42,722 nt of DNA from an uncultured Saprospiraceae bacterium (GCA_937944095.1 CALEAC010000186.1:1-42722), one strand, 5' to 3'. Shown: positions 24,336 through 34,182, counted from the stretch's first letter. Program-made: numbers and translations. Notes: generated by a model not told the origin, from the letters alone.

Positions 24336-25337
24336 TCAGTAAAAGTAAAGTACTTTTTGCATGAATTTTCTCATAAATCTATCTTGAACAAAAAAGAAGT
24401 CATCCTCTGGTGTCGAGACGAAGTAATGTTCATGCCTCGTCGAAAGGTCGTCTACTGATCGAGTATTGATTCGGCTTAAGGCCACATCGAGATAGGAGTA
24501 TATCTTATAATTCTGATTTTCCTTGGTCTTGGTCGTGACCGTTATTTCCATAAAAGGGATCAGTTGCTCTATAGAATCCCGGTACATATGTTCGTTATTT
24601 AGCTTTTCAGCTTTAAGTAGATTGAAGTCCTTGAGGTAAGCATCGACCGTATTCTTATTTAGTCTTAATTTCTCTGGAATCTCAATTCCTGAGGCGATCA
24701 GATCTACACCGTCTTCTGTCCGAATGAGCTGAAACGAATTCTTGGTATCCTTGGGGTAATTAACCTCGACACGCTTAATCTCTTCCAGATCATAGGACAG
24801 CACAGTTAGGTCTCGGAGGTCAGGGATATCCATGGTGAAATAATTTCTGATACCGCCTTCTATGATTGGGATACTCATGACATACACTTGATTAGCGCCT
24901 TTTTTCAGACAATAAGTCCCATATTCATCATTTGTATTGGTGCCTAGGATAAATTCAGTGATCACTGATCCAGCTTCATCATAAGTAACGATTTCTATAC
25001 CATGTCTTTTCATTCGTTCCTTTGCTGTCTTATTCTCAGCTACAGTCGGAATGTACTTAATGTCCATTCGCTTCATGGTTTTGAGCATACTATTGATGAT
25101 ATTCTCATTGGCCCGGTACTTATCATTGATAAGCCATGCATTTTTGTGCTTATGTAGGTGGATTTGTGGTCGAGCAGTAGACGTTATAGTAATCGTTTTG
25201 ACCTTGTCTGGTTCATTGAGGACAAATTCTCTATCTTCTATAATTATAGAGGTCTTGCCGTCTCCTGAGCTGTTAAGCAAATAGTATGCAATGCCAAGTA
25301 TCAATAAAGCAACAATTAGTAGTAAGGATCGTTTCAT
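24336..25337 (-). CDS. DUF4340-like membrane-anchored/periplasmic protein
   Basis: 333 aa; single N-terminal TM (LLLIVALLILGIAYYLL), then VKTITITSTARPQIHLHKHKNAWLINDKYRANENIINSMLKTMKRM, the DUF4340-like pattern. Confidence 0.7.
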   Translation of the reverse strand: MKRSLLLIVALLILGIAYYLLNSSGDGKTSIIIEDREFVLNEPDKVKTITITSTARPQIHLHKHKNAWLINDKYRANENIINSMLKTMKRMDIKYIPTVAENKTAKERMKRHGIEIVTYDEAGSVITEFILGTNTNDEYGTYCLKKGANQVYVMSIPIIEGGIRNYFTMDIPDLRDLTVLSYDLEEIKRVEVNYPKDTKNSFQLIRTEDGVDLIASGIEIPEKLRLNKNTVDAYLKDFNLLKAEKLNNEHMYRDSIEQLIPFMEITVTTKTKENQNYKIYSYLDVALSRINTRSVDDLSTRHEHYFVSTPEDDFFFVQDRFMRKFMQKVLYFY

Positions 25338-25389
25338 CTATCTTATTAAGGTTCGCCTCAAAATTATCACAAATATAGTTCGCACCTTT

Positions 25390-26061
25390 ATGTCTACCTT
25401 GCCCATGAAGACATTAGCACTTAAGAAATACGACCTGATCATCTTTGATTGTGACGGCACCTTAGTTGACAGCGAAGCTCTATCAAATAAAGTTATTGCT
25501 GAGCTGATGCGCGAATTAGGTATCAAGATAACTGACCAAGAAGCTTTTGATCAGTTCGCTGGGACCACATTGACTTATATTGCAGAATACATAGAACGTG
25601 CCTTAGGACAGCCCTGTCCATACGACTTAGAGAGTGTATTTAGACCAAGAGTGACAGCAGTATTTGAAGAAGAACTAAAGCCTGTGGTAGGTGTCAGTGA
25701 TTTTATAGTCAAGGTGAGTTCTCTCAAGCGTTGTGTTGCCTCTAATGGGCCTCAGAAAAAAATGGCTCAAACACTCAGAGTCACTGGTCTCGCTAAATAT
25801 TTTACCGAAGCACAGGTCTTTTCTGCCTATGATGTACAGAAGTGGAAGCCTGAACCCGACTTATTTCTATATGCGATAGAAAAAATGGGATCTAAGTCCA
25901 ATAGCACTTTAGTGATAGAAGACAGCATGACAGGTGCTATGGCTGCTATTAATGGAGGCATAGATGTAATCGTCTATACAGCCCATACGGACCCACAGCC
26001 CTTTCATGAACATAACATCCCCACTTTTAATTCTTTTGTGGATCTCAAAATTAGCTTCTAG
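25390..26061 (+). CDS. HAD-superfamily hydrolase, beta-phosphoglucomutase/phosphatase-like (proposed start 25390; ORF track starts at 25291)
   Basis: DLIIFDCDGTLVDSEALSNKVIAELMRELG, CVASNGPQKKM, KPEPDLFLYAIEKMG, TLVIEDSMTGAMAA. The later start avoids overlap with the divergent 24336..25337 gene. Confidence 0.9.
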   Translation: MSTLPMKTLALKKYDLIIFDCDGTLVDSEALSNKVIAELMRELGIKITDQEAFDQFAGTTLTYIAEYIERALGQPCPYDLESVFRPRVTAVFEEELKPVVGVSDFIVKVSSLKRCVASNGPQKKMAQTLRVTGLAKYFTEAQVFSAYDVQKWKPEPDLFLYAIEKMGSKSNSTLVIEDSMTGAMAAINGGIDVIVYTAHTDPQPFHEHNIPTFNSFVDLKISF

Positions 26062-26102
26062 GCTATTTCCTTACAGCCATGCCATAGAATTATAGATAGG
26101 AG

Positions 26103-26110
26103 TATATTTG
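26103..26110 (+). promoter_or_regulatory. Possible Bacteroidota -7 element (TAnnTTTG) upstream of gap
   Basis: TATATTTG, 28 nt upstream of the gap ATG; no good -33 TTTG at the expected spacing. Confidence 0.35.
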
Positions 26111-26137
26111 CACTTATCAAATAATAAATAAAATAAT

Positions 26138-27130
26138 ATGTCTAAGATTAGAGTTGCTATCAATGGCTTTGGAAGGATAGGTCGATTAACCTTCAGAGAG
26201 CTTTTAGAGAATAGAAAGATTGAAGTTGTAGCTATCAATGATTTAACTGATAATCATACCCTTGCTCATTTGCTAAAGTATGACAGTGCACAGGGTGCAT
26301 TTGCTACTAAGGTCACAGCAACTGATACACATCTAACTGTAGGTAGAAAATCTATTCTTGCAACAGCAATGAAAGACCCATCTAAATTACCGTGGAAGAA
26401 AAACAAGGTGGATGTCGTCCTAGAATGCACAGGCGTATTCCGTACCAAGGAGATGGCTGGTCTGCACTTGAAAGCCGGCGCGAAGAAGGTCATTATCTCA
26501 GCGCCAGGCAAAGGTGATGGTATCAAAACAATAGTATTGGGTGTCAATGATCACGAGATTAAGAAAACTGATAAAATAATCAGTAACGCCTCTTGCACCA
26601 CGAATTGTCTAGCACCACTCGTTAAGGTCATTACAGAGAGCTGGGGTCTAGTCCAAGGGTCTATGACGACGATACATGGTTATACAGGTGATCAGAGATT
26701 ACAAGATGCACCTCATAGCGATCTGAGAAGAGCAAGAGCGGCTGCAATAAATATTATCCCAACCTCTACCGGTGCAGCAGAGGCGGTGACCAAAGTTATC
26801 TCTGGAATAGAAGGAAAGTTATTTGCAATGGCTGTCAGAGTACCTGTTATCACTGGCTCATTAGTCGAGCTCAATGTTATGGTCGACAAAGACGTAACAG
26901 TAGAAAAGGTTAATAAAACGTTCAAGAGATATGCCAACAAACAACTGAAAGGTGTTCTACAATACGTTGATGACCCTATCGTATCTTCTGACATCATCGG
27001 CAATAGATACTCCTCCATCTTTGATTCTGGTCTGACTAAGGTATCAGGTAGACTAGTGAAGGTCGTATCATGGTATGATAATGAAGCCGGGTTCTCTGCT
27101 CGACTAGCAGAACTGACAGCTAGAGTATAG
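26138..27130 (+). CDS. gap: Type I glyceraldehyde-3-phosphate dehydrogenase
   Basis: 330 aa; INGFGRIGRLTFREL, NASCTTNCLAPLVKV, HGYTGDQRLQDAPHSDLRRARAAAINIIPTSTGAA, SWYDNEAGFS. Confidence 0.98.
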   Translation: MSKIRVAINGFGRIGRLTFRELLENRKIEVVAINDLTDNHTLAHLLKYDSAQGAFATKVTATDTHLTVGRKSILATAMKDPSKLPWKKNKVDVVLECTGVFRTKEMAGLHLKAGAKKVIISAPGKGDGIKTIVLGVNDHEIKKTDKIISNASCTTNCLAPLVKVITESWGLVQGSMTTIHGYTGDQRLQDAPHSDLRRARAAAINIIPTSTGAAEAVTKVISGIEGKLFAMAVRVPVITGSLVELNVMVDKDVTVEKVNKTFKRYANKQLKGVLQYVDDPIVSSDIIGNRYSSIFDSGLTKVSGRLVKVVSWYDNEAGFSARLAELTARV

Positions 27131-27158
27131 ACGACAACTTTTCATATAAATAATAATT

Positions 27159-28358
27159 ATGCTTAACGATCTCTCGGGTAAGAAGGTCCTGATACGTGTG
27201 GATTTCAATGTACCACTCGATAAGGAACATAATATCACTGATGAAACTAGGATTATAAGGGCGCTCCCGACTATTCGGGCTGTCTTAGATCAGGGTGGTA
27301 GTGTGATTCTGATGTCTCACTTAGGCAGACCACAGAAAAACACCTTAGAGGATGGTTCTATCAACAGGCAGAAGTTCTCGCTCAAGCATTTGGTACCGAG
27401 ATTATCAGAACGACTAAGTCTAGAAGTTAAGTTCTCTAATGATACTGTCGGCACTATGGCTTTTGACAAAGCGCTTGCACTAAGACCTGGTGAAGTACTC
27501 TTACTCGAGAACACAAGGTTCGAAGCTGGAGAAACCAAAGGCGATGAGGAATTAGCTGCTAAACTGGCCAAGCTTGCCGATGTGTTTATTAATGATGCTT
27601 TCGGTGCAGCTCACAGGTCACATGCGTCTACCACTGTCGTCGCTAAGTTCTTCGAACCAGAAGATAAGTCTCTCGGCCTACTGATGCAAAATGAAATTAA
27701 TAGTGCTAAGAAAGTACTCAACAGTCCTGCTAGACCTTTCACAGCAATACTAGGTGGTGCTAAGGTCTCGGATAAGATACAGCTGATCGAAAAGCTCATA
27801 GATTTCTCGGATAACATCCTTATCGGAGGTGGTATGACCTATACTTTTATCAAAGCTAAATATGGCGACATCGGCAATTCTCTAGTGGAAACAGCCTATG
27901 TCGATCTTGCAAGAGAATTGATGGAAAAGGCTGCTGATAGAAATGTCTCGTTGTTGCTTCCAGAAGACACTATTGCTGGTAACAAATTCAGCAGGGATGC
28001 GGATACAATGATTTGTGACACCATGAAAATCCATGATAATTGGATGGGTCTAGATATAGGCCCTGAAGCCATTGAGACCTATAGTAAAGTCATCTCTGAA
28101 TCCAGTTCGATTCTATGGAATGGGCCCTTAGGTGTTTTCGAGTTTGAAAAGTTTTCTAATGGTACTTTTAGTATTGCCAAAGCCATCGCAGCAGCAACAG
28201 ACAAGGGTGCGTTCTCTCTTATCGGAGGGGGAGATTCTGTATCAGCTATCAACAAATCTGGGCTAGCAGATAAGGTGAGTTTCATCTCGACAGGGGGTGG
28301 CGCAATGTTAGAATTCCTAGAAGGCAAAACCCTACCGGGTATAGCTGCAGTGACCTAG
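27159..28358 (+). CDS. pgk: Phosphoglycerate kinase
   Basis: 399 aa; KKVLIRVDFNVPLD, MSHLGRP, NDAFGAAHRSHAS, AILGGAKVSDKI, WNGPLGVFE, GGGDSVSAI. Confidence 0.98.
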   Translation: MLNDLSGKKVLIRVDFNVPLDKEHNITDETRIIRALPTIRAVLDQGGSVILMSHLGRPQKNTLEDGSINRQKFSLKHLVPRLSERLSLEVKFSNDTVGTMAFDKALALRPGEVLLLENTRFEAGETKGDEELAAKLAKLADVFINDAFGAAHRSHASTTVVAKFFEPEDKSLGLLMQNEINSAKKVLNSPARPFTAILGGAKVSDKIQLIEKLIDFSDNILIGGGMTYTFIKAKYGDIGNSLVETAYVDLARELMEKAADRNVSLLLPEDTIAGNKFSRDADTMICDTMKIHDNWMGLDIGPEAIETYSKVISESSSILWNGPLGVFEFEKFSNGTFSIAKAIAAATDKGAFSLIGGGDSVSAINKSGLADKVSFISTGGGAMLEFLEGKTLPGIAAVT

Positions 28359-28361
28359 AAA

Positions 28362-31094
28362 TTAATTAAGTTGAGTTACTAGGACTATGAGTGTTAATAT
28401 ACTCATGGCCTGAGCGACGGAGTCCCCTAATACTTTGGTCCAGTCTACATCTTTCTTTTCTTCTTCTTCGTTCTTTTCGAAAGACTTAAACCCAACTGAA
28501 ATAATCGACCCCTGATAAACTTTAGGGTATCTCTTCACTAAGAAACCGGAGTGTGGTCGCTTGATCTCACCGTTAGCATGCTCGACGAATATCTTTTGTT
28601 TATCCGCATTTTCATGCAAGCCACCGGCGTACTCATTGATATAGAATAAGGCATCCTTATTCTTATGAAAGGGCACATGGATGGCGTTTCCTTCATTAAT
28701 ATTCTCTTTGCCGACGACTTCTCGTGCTCTTGTTGCACCGAGTATCGTTACAAACTCTTTAATTTTTGGCACTGAGATTCGATCACCATTCTTAACGTGG
28801 AAGTTAAACTCTGAAGACGGATTATCTATAATCTCTTCTAGCTTAATCACAACAGATCCATAATCCTGATCATCTCTAATAAGTGTAGCACCCGCAGGAA
28901 ATGCTTCGTCAGTTAGTCCACCTGCACGTTCTATAATAGAGAGAATCTTTTCATTATCCTTAGAGATGGCATATGGACCAGGGAATAGAACCTCCCCATC
29001 TAGGAACACTCTCTTCTGTAATTCGAATTCCTTGATGTATCTGACAGCGATGTTATCGAAGGGTTCTAGCTTATATTCGCCCTCTGGATTTGTCGACCTC
29101 ACTACATTGAATTCTCTATCCATTTCGATGTTGGCCACGACTGTACGAGTTGGCTGATTATTCTTAATAATAACCCGTGATATCTCTATATTATTCGTGG
29201 ATGCGGCCATTTTGAATCCGCCTGCAAGGACCATCAGGTCCCTAATCGTCATGTCCTGGCCATACTGGTATTCGCCAGGTGTATTAATCGCGCCCTCTAT
29301 TCTGACATAAGATTCTTCTAAGAAGGTATTTTTAGACTTAACGACTAGACTATCAAACGGATTAAGTACGAAATTAGAACCAACTGTTGGGTCTTCGAAA
29401 ATTAAGTCAAGATCAGGAATGGTCTTATATGATTTCACCTTCGGATTAAGAGGGTCATTACGATGGATAATCGCAAAATTAGAAGCATCTCTTCTCATAC
29501 CGCCTGCCATAAGGATGGCGTCTCTCACTTTTATCGATCGACTCCCATCATATGGAAAGAGTCCTGGATATCTGACTGCCCCATCTATAGCGACATTCAC
29601 CTCATCGGCAAACCGACCCTTAGGCCAAATCTCAATCTTATCCCTGTCTTGTAGGAGGATATTCGAACCACTACTAGGATTCTTCAGTATCTCATCTAGA
29701 TTAATTCTCAAGTATTCAGAAGTCCCATCAGTCTTATTACGGGTCAAGAAAACCACCTCAGTCTCTGATAAGCTGGTCAGGCCTGACTTTTCTATAAGGT
29801 CTTTGACTTTCATGCCTTTTATTCTTTCAAATATCCCTGGCTTAGATACTTCACCTATCACTTCGACAAAGTTTTCGTATTCTTTCTCTATCGCCTCTAT
29901 AATCACTTTGTCACCGTGTAATAAATCAACATCTCTACCATTGTTCTCATAATCCCTCCAATCCACATCTAATATCTTCTGTGCATCATCTTCGAACCTA
30001 ACAATCTGTATCTTTTTCTTAAAGGCATTATCAGTAAACCCGCCTGAGTAATCCAATAGACTCCTTAGTCCTTCTTTCTCTAAAAGTTCATACTTGAGAG
30101 GTCTATTAATCGCCCCTTCGATCGAGACAAGTTTCTCGATAACAGGAATAATGATTATATCGCTTTCTTCAAGGTAATAATCAGAGGAAACTGAAGGGTT
30201 TTTCATGAATTCATAGATATCCATTCTCTTGCTACTACCATCGGATTTATGTAATTGGATATTCCTTAGACTCCCGATATCATTAGTACCACCTACTGCT
30301 GATAGTGCATTAAATGCAGAGTTAAATGCTGGTATAGCGAAAGTCCCAGGCTTAGAGTGGACCTCTCCATATATACCAACCATGACAGTCCTAGAGTAAT
30401 TAAGAGCAACATCGAATTCACCTTGACCGAAAGTGAGGTGGTCAGAAAAGAAAGTGAATAATTTATCTCTGGCCACACCGAGGGTGAGGCCTTTTAGAAA
30501 CACTCTCCGCTTGCCATCTAGGGGTCTTATGTAACCACTATCATCAACTTTGTATTCCCTATCAAAATGGGAACGGCCCCAAGCTGAGACCACTAAGTCA
30601 TCCCCTGGTCCGATTACATAGGAATCAGGTGCTTTGAGTTCCCCTGACTTAGGCTGAATCGTTAAGATATCATGCCTGAACAAGCCTTGCCCAAATATGG
30701 TTACAATATTTTCTTCATCGACCTCCTCTTCTTCGATCACTTCTTCTAGCATCGCTAAGCTGTCCTGAATTAATTGTTCTTCTTCAGTTAATTCCTCTTC
30801 TTCCTCTTCTTCAGCTTCTAGCGCCTCAGCTTCTTCTTTCTTTTTGGTCTCTAATTCTAAGATAACCTCTTGTATGACTAGAATTTGCTCAGGAGAAATT
30901 GTATTCTCATCTAAGAATTCGAGTTGAATACCTTTTTCCTCTAGCAGGCTTTCTACCTCTTCCACATCTAGTTCTCTAGCTTCTAATTCCAGCAGAATCT
31001 TCTCCTTAGTTACAAAGACATTTTGGGCCTTCAACAATGTTGTGGCAAAGACAAATAGTACAAGCAGAAAAAATCTCATATGATTTCTTTCCAT
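28362..31094 (-). CDS. SLBB-domain polysaccharide biosynthesis/export (Wza-type) outer-membrane protein
   Basis: 910 aa; signal, poly-Glu segment, SYVIGPGDDLVVSAWGRSHFDREYKVDDSGYIRPLDGKRRVFLKGLTL (Poly_export), multiple SLBB repeats (EGAINTPGEYQYGQDMTIRDLMVLAGGF), C-terminal hydrophobic helix. Confidence 0.93.
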   Translation of the reverse strand: MERNHMRFFLLVLFVFATTLLKAQNVFVTKEKILLELEARELDVEEVESLLEEKGIQLEFLDENTISPEQILVIQEVILELETKKKEEAEALEAEEEEEEELTEEEQLIQDSLAMLEEVIEEEEVDEENIVTIFGQGLFRHDILTIQPKSGELKAPDSYVIGPGDDLVVSAWGRSHFDREYKVDDSGYIRPLDGKRRVFLKGLTLGVARDKLFTFFSDHLTFGQGEFDVALNYSRTVMVGIYGEVHSKPGTFAIPAFNSAFNALSAVGGTNDIGSLRNIQLHKSDGSSKRMDIYEFMKNPSVSSDYYLEESDIIIIPVIEKLVSIEGAINRPLKYELLEKEGLRSLLDYSGGFTDNAFKKKIQIVRFEDDAQKILDVDWRDYENNGRDVDLLHGDKVIIEAIEKEYENFVEVIGEVSKPGIFERIKGMKVKDLIEKSGLTSLSETEVVFLTRNKTDGTSEYLRINLDEILKNPSSGSNILLQDRDKIEIWPKGRFADEVNVAIDGAVRYPGLFPYDGSRSIKVRDAILMAGGMRRDASNFAIIHRNDPLNPKVKSYKTIPDLDLIFEDPTVGSNFVLNPFDSLVVKSKNTFLEESYVRIEGAINTPGEYQYGQDMTIRDLMVLAGGFKMAASTNNIEISRVIIKNNQPTRTVVANIEMDREFNVVRSTNPEGEYKLEPFDNIAVRYIKEFELQKRVFLDGEVLFPGPYAISKDNEKILSIIERAGGLTDEAFPAGATLIRDDQDYGSVVIKLEEIIDNPSSEFNFHVKNGDRISVPKIKEFVTILGATRAREVVGKENINEGNAIHVPFHKNKDALFYINEYAGGLHENADKQKIFVEHANGEIKRPHSGFLVKRYPKVYQGSIISVGFKSFEKNEEEEKKDVDWTKVLGDSVAQAMSILTLIVLVTQLN

Positions 31095-31264
31095 TTAGAA
31101 TTGGATACACAAATATGAGAACATATTAACTATTTTAATAATTCAATATCTAACTTACATTATACAAGCTAGAGTTATGGACTAGGACATATCATAATAG
31201 AAGAATCCATATGGAACAATAATATGGCTATACTTGTCCTTAGAACCATGATAATCAGTCGTTC

Positions 31265-32017
31265 ATGAACAATAGATCCTTATTAAGCCTAATTATTCTT
31301 ATCAGTTTACTGCTTTGGAGCGCTAGGTCATATACACAAGAAAAAGGTGAAAGATTCTTAGCCTTAGGCTCTAATTATGGCTTAGATATACCAATTGGTG
31401 AGTTGGCTGACCGGTTTGGGAGTAGTTTTCATGCAGCTATATCCCTCGATTTATATAGCCCAAAACTGAAAGGTTTCATGGGATTAGAAGCAGAGTTCCA
31501 GTTTGGTGAGAAGATTAAGGAAGATGCACTGAGCTCTATTCGTGCGGAATCTGGGGCTATCCTAGGCATAGATGGTCGCACTGCTGATGTTTTTCTTCGG
31601 AGAAACGGCGCTTACCTTGGCGTGTATATCAATAGGACCTTACTTTCCTTTGGTAAAACCCAATTGAGTGGCCTCAATGCGGGCTTGGGGATTGGCATCT
31701 GGTCTCATAATATCCGTTTTCGGGATCAATCATCAACAGCCACCCAACTTACAGGAGATTATCTCAAAGGCTATGATAGGCTTACTCGAGGACCGACTAT
31801 CAAAGAGACACTAAGCTACCTTCACCTCTCTCCTAAGTTAAATTGGAGTATCGGACTCGCATTCATGCAAGGATTCACTAAAAGTGTAAGAGCAATAGAC
31901 TTTGATACCAGGAACAAACCTACTGGCACGAGATTGGATTTATCACTAAGCCTAGAAGCCAAGTGGTATTTGCCTCTAACCAAACTAACTAGAGAGCAAG
32001 TAGACATATTCTATTAA
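31265..32017 (+). CDS. Putative outer-membrane beta-barrel-like protein
   Basis: 250 aa; signal peptide (LLLWSARSYTQ), alternating aromatic/Gly beta-strand pattern, terminal FY; 3 nt upstream of waaA. Confidence 0.65.
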   Translation: MNNRSLLSLIILISLLLWSARSYTQEKGERFLALGSNYGLDIPIGELADRFGSSFHAAISLDLYSPKLKGFMGLEAEFQFGEKIKEDALSSIRAESGAILGIDGRTADVFLRRNGAYLGVYINRTLLSFGKTQLSGLNAGLGIGIWSHNIRFRDQSSTATQLTGDYLKGYDRLTRGPTIKETLSYLHLSPKLNWSIGLAFMQGFTKSVRAIDFDTRNKPTGTRLDLSLSLEAKWYLPLTKLTREQVDIFY

Positions 32018-32020
32018 TCT

Positions 32021-33220
32021 ATGTTCCAGCTCTACTCTCTTCTGATACGGACTTATGGTATCCTTATTCGACTTAGCTCATTCGTCTCTCCTAAGGCCAA
32101 GTTCTTAATACAAGGTAGATCAAACCAGACTCCCGGTCTAGAAACAATAAAATTAAAATGGGCTGGCAAAAAGATCATTTGGATTCATGCCGCTTCGTAT
32201 GGCGAATTCGAAATGGCAAAGCCCATCATAGCAGGTCTGAGTGATCTAGACTTACGTTTTCTAATCACTTTTCATTCTCCCTCTGGTTACGAACAAGTTA
32301 AGCTAGATACAGAAAACGCCTATAAAGCTTATATCCCACTTGACCTATATCATAACCAGAAGGCGATCGTCGATATCATCCAGCCTAACAAGGTTGTGTT
32401 TATCAAATATGAATTTTGGTTCAACCTACTCAAGGTCCTTTCAGAGAAGGACATCCCATATTATTTTACAAGCCTTCATTTAAATGCAGAAAGTTATCTG
32501 CTTTCTAAATGGATGAAGCCTCTCACAGATCTCATTCGGAATAGTCAGGCCATATTTTGTCACAATGAAGGGTCGAAAAAAATATTAGAAAACCATGGAT
32601 TCTCTAGACTAGAAATTATTGGCGACACACGTATACAGCAAGCTCATTACAACAATGCATCAATCCATACTATAGCTTGGCAGAATGAAGCACCAGCCAT
32701 CGCACTAGGCAGTCTATTACCTACCGAACTTGAGATTCTCAGAGACTTGATCAAACAACTTCCATACTGGAACTTTGTAATAGCACCACATGACATCGAT
32801 AATAAAGCAATAGCAGCCATACTAGCTGTGACTGGCGGAGAAATCACCTTGTTCTCCGCTTATGAGTCTATATCTAAAAGCTTCCTAATCGTGGATACAA
32901 TGGGCGACCTTAAGAATCTATATGCCAACTGCGATGTCGCTTATATAGGAGGTGGATTCGCCAAAGGGCCACATAACGTTCTGGAAGCAATTGCACATGG
33001 TACTCGTGCCATCTGCGGGCCGAATATCAATAAATTTCCTCTTGCACAGCAACTTGCTCGAGATGGACTACTAACTCTTGTCAAATCCAAGAATGAGGTG
33101 TCCGACAAAGCGAAGTCTCTATTAACAACAAATAGAGCAGTATATCATGCGAAATATGAAGCTTTTGTAAACAGACAACCTGATGGATTAGAATTACTTT
33201 TGGAGGAACTGAGAAGCTGA
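32021..33220 (+). CDS. waaA: 3-deoxy-D-manno-octulosonic acid transferase
   Basis: 399 aa; WIHAASYGEFEMAKPIIAGL, FHSPSGYEQVKL, FIKYEFWFNLLKVL, AYIGGGFAKGPHNVLEAIAHGTRAICGPNI. Confidence 0.95.
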   Translation: MFQLYSLLIRTYGILIRLSSFVSPKAKFLIQGRSNQTPGLETIKLKWAGKKIIWIHAASYGEFEMAKPIIAGLSDLDLRFLITFHSPSGYEQVKLDTENAYKAYIPLDLYHNQKAIVDIIQPNKVVFIKYEFWFNLLKVLSEKDIPYYFTSLHLNAESYLLSKWMKPLTDLIRNSQAIFCHNEGSKKILENHGFSRLEIIGDTRIQQAHYNNASIHTIAWQNEAPAIALGSLLPTELEILRDLIKQLPYWNFVIAPHDIDNKAIAAILAVTGGEITLFSAYESISKSFLIVDTMGDLKNLYANCDVAYIGGGFAKGPHNVLEAIAHGTRAICGPNINKFPLAQQLARDGLLTLVKSKNEVSDKAKSLLTTNRAVYHAKYEAFVNRQPDGLELLLEELRS

Positions 33221-33231
33221 CAAGCAGAAGT

Positions 33232-34182
33232 TTGAACAAAAAAGGAAAAATCATAATCATCGGAGATGTCATGTTAGATGTCTACCACATAGGTGCGCAC
33301 CATCGGAATTCGCCAGAAGCAGCGGTGCCATTAATCAATCTAAATAAAATAGACAATAGGGCTGGCGGCGCGGCAAATGTGGCAATGAATCTAGCAGCAT
33401 TAGGCCTAGAACCTTTTCTTTTTTCAGTTGTCGGTGAGGACGAATCAGCTAGGATATTGTCTAAGGTCCTCTTAGAGGCTGGTGTCTCGTTCAGCTTTAG
33501 CAGTGACGCTAATAGGCCGACGACGACCAAGACCAGAATTGTCAATGAAAGTTTTCAGCAATACCTCAGAGTAGATAAGGAATCTAAAGCACCTATCGCA
33601 AATGAACTAGTCGCTCAGTTCCAAGGTAAAATTGAAACCCTGGCACTCCAAGGGGAGATCTCCGCACTAGTCATTCAGGATTACAACAAAGGTGTGGTCA
33701 CTTTAGCATTGATTAAGGTCATGCAAGCCATTTCAAAAAGATATGAACTACCCCTATTTGTCGATCCCAAATATAATTCGTTTGTAGAGTTATCACAATG
33801 CACCTTATTCAAGCCAAATCTAAACGAACTGAGTTTACAGGTCGGTTATAAGGTTAAGCCTCTTCGTTCTGAAATAGACGAGGCGATTCGGACTCTTGGA
33901 CTATACCATATGAAAATGATCATTATTACACTTGGAGAAAATGGCATCTACTATTGTGATCATCAATCACAATTGAAAGGTCTCATTCCCGGAATAGCCG
34001 TCAATAATGCAGATGTATCTGGCGCTGGAGATTCAGTGCTAAGTGCACTAATCTATTCATATCTCAAGGGTAACAAAATAGATGAAATGGCAACCATGGC
34101 CAATAGGGCTGGATCACTGATTTGCGAGAAAAAAGGGGTTAGCGTTCTTAATAATCAAGAATACTTAGGATTTGGGTCTTGA
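33232..34182 (+). CDS. PfkB-family D-glycero-beta-D-manno-heptose-7-phosphate kinase-like protein (TTG start), no fused adenylyltransferase
   Basis: 316 aa; IIIIGDVMLDVYHIGAHHRNSPEAAVPLINL, GGAANVAMNLAALG, NADVSGAGDSVLSALIYSYLKG; RfaE/HldE kinase-domain pattern. Confidence 0.88.
   Translation: MNKKGKIIIIGDVMLDVYHIGAHHRNSPEAAVPLINLNKIDNRAGGAANVAMNLAALGLEPFLFSVVGEDESARILSKVLLEAGVSFSFSSDANRPTTTKTRIVNESFQQYLRVDKESKAPIANELVAQFQGKIETLALQGEISALVIQDYNKGVVTLALIKVMQAISKRYELPLFVDPKYNSFVELSQCTLFKPNLNELSLQVGYKVKPLRSEIDEAIRTLGLYHMKMIIITLGENGIYYCDHQSQLKGLIPGIAVNNADVSGAGDSVLSALIYSYLKGNKIDEMATMANRAGSLICEKKGVSVLNNQEYLGFGS

Noticed and set aside
29419-29952. 177-aa plus-strand ORF opposite the SLBB gene
   Set aside because: Fully embedded antisense to a strongly supported CDS and without recognisable motifs; likely spurious.
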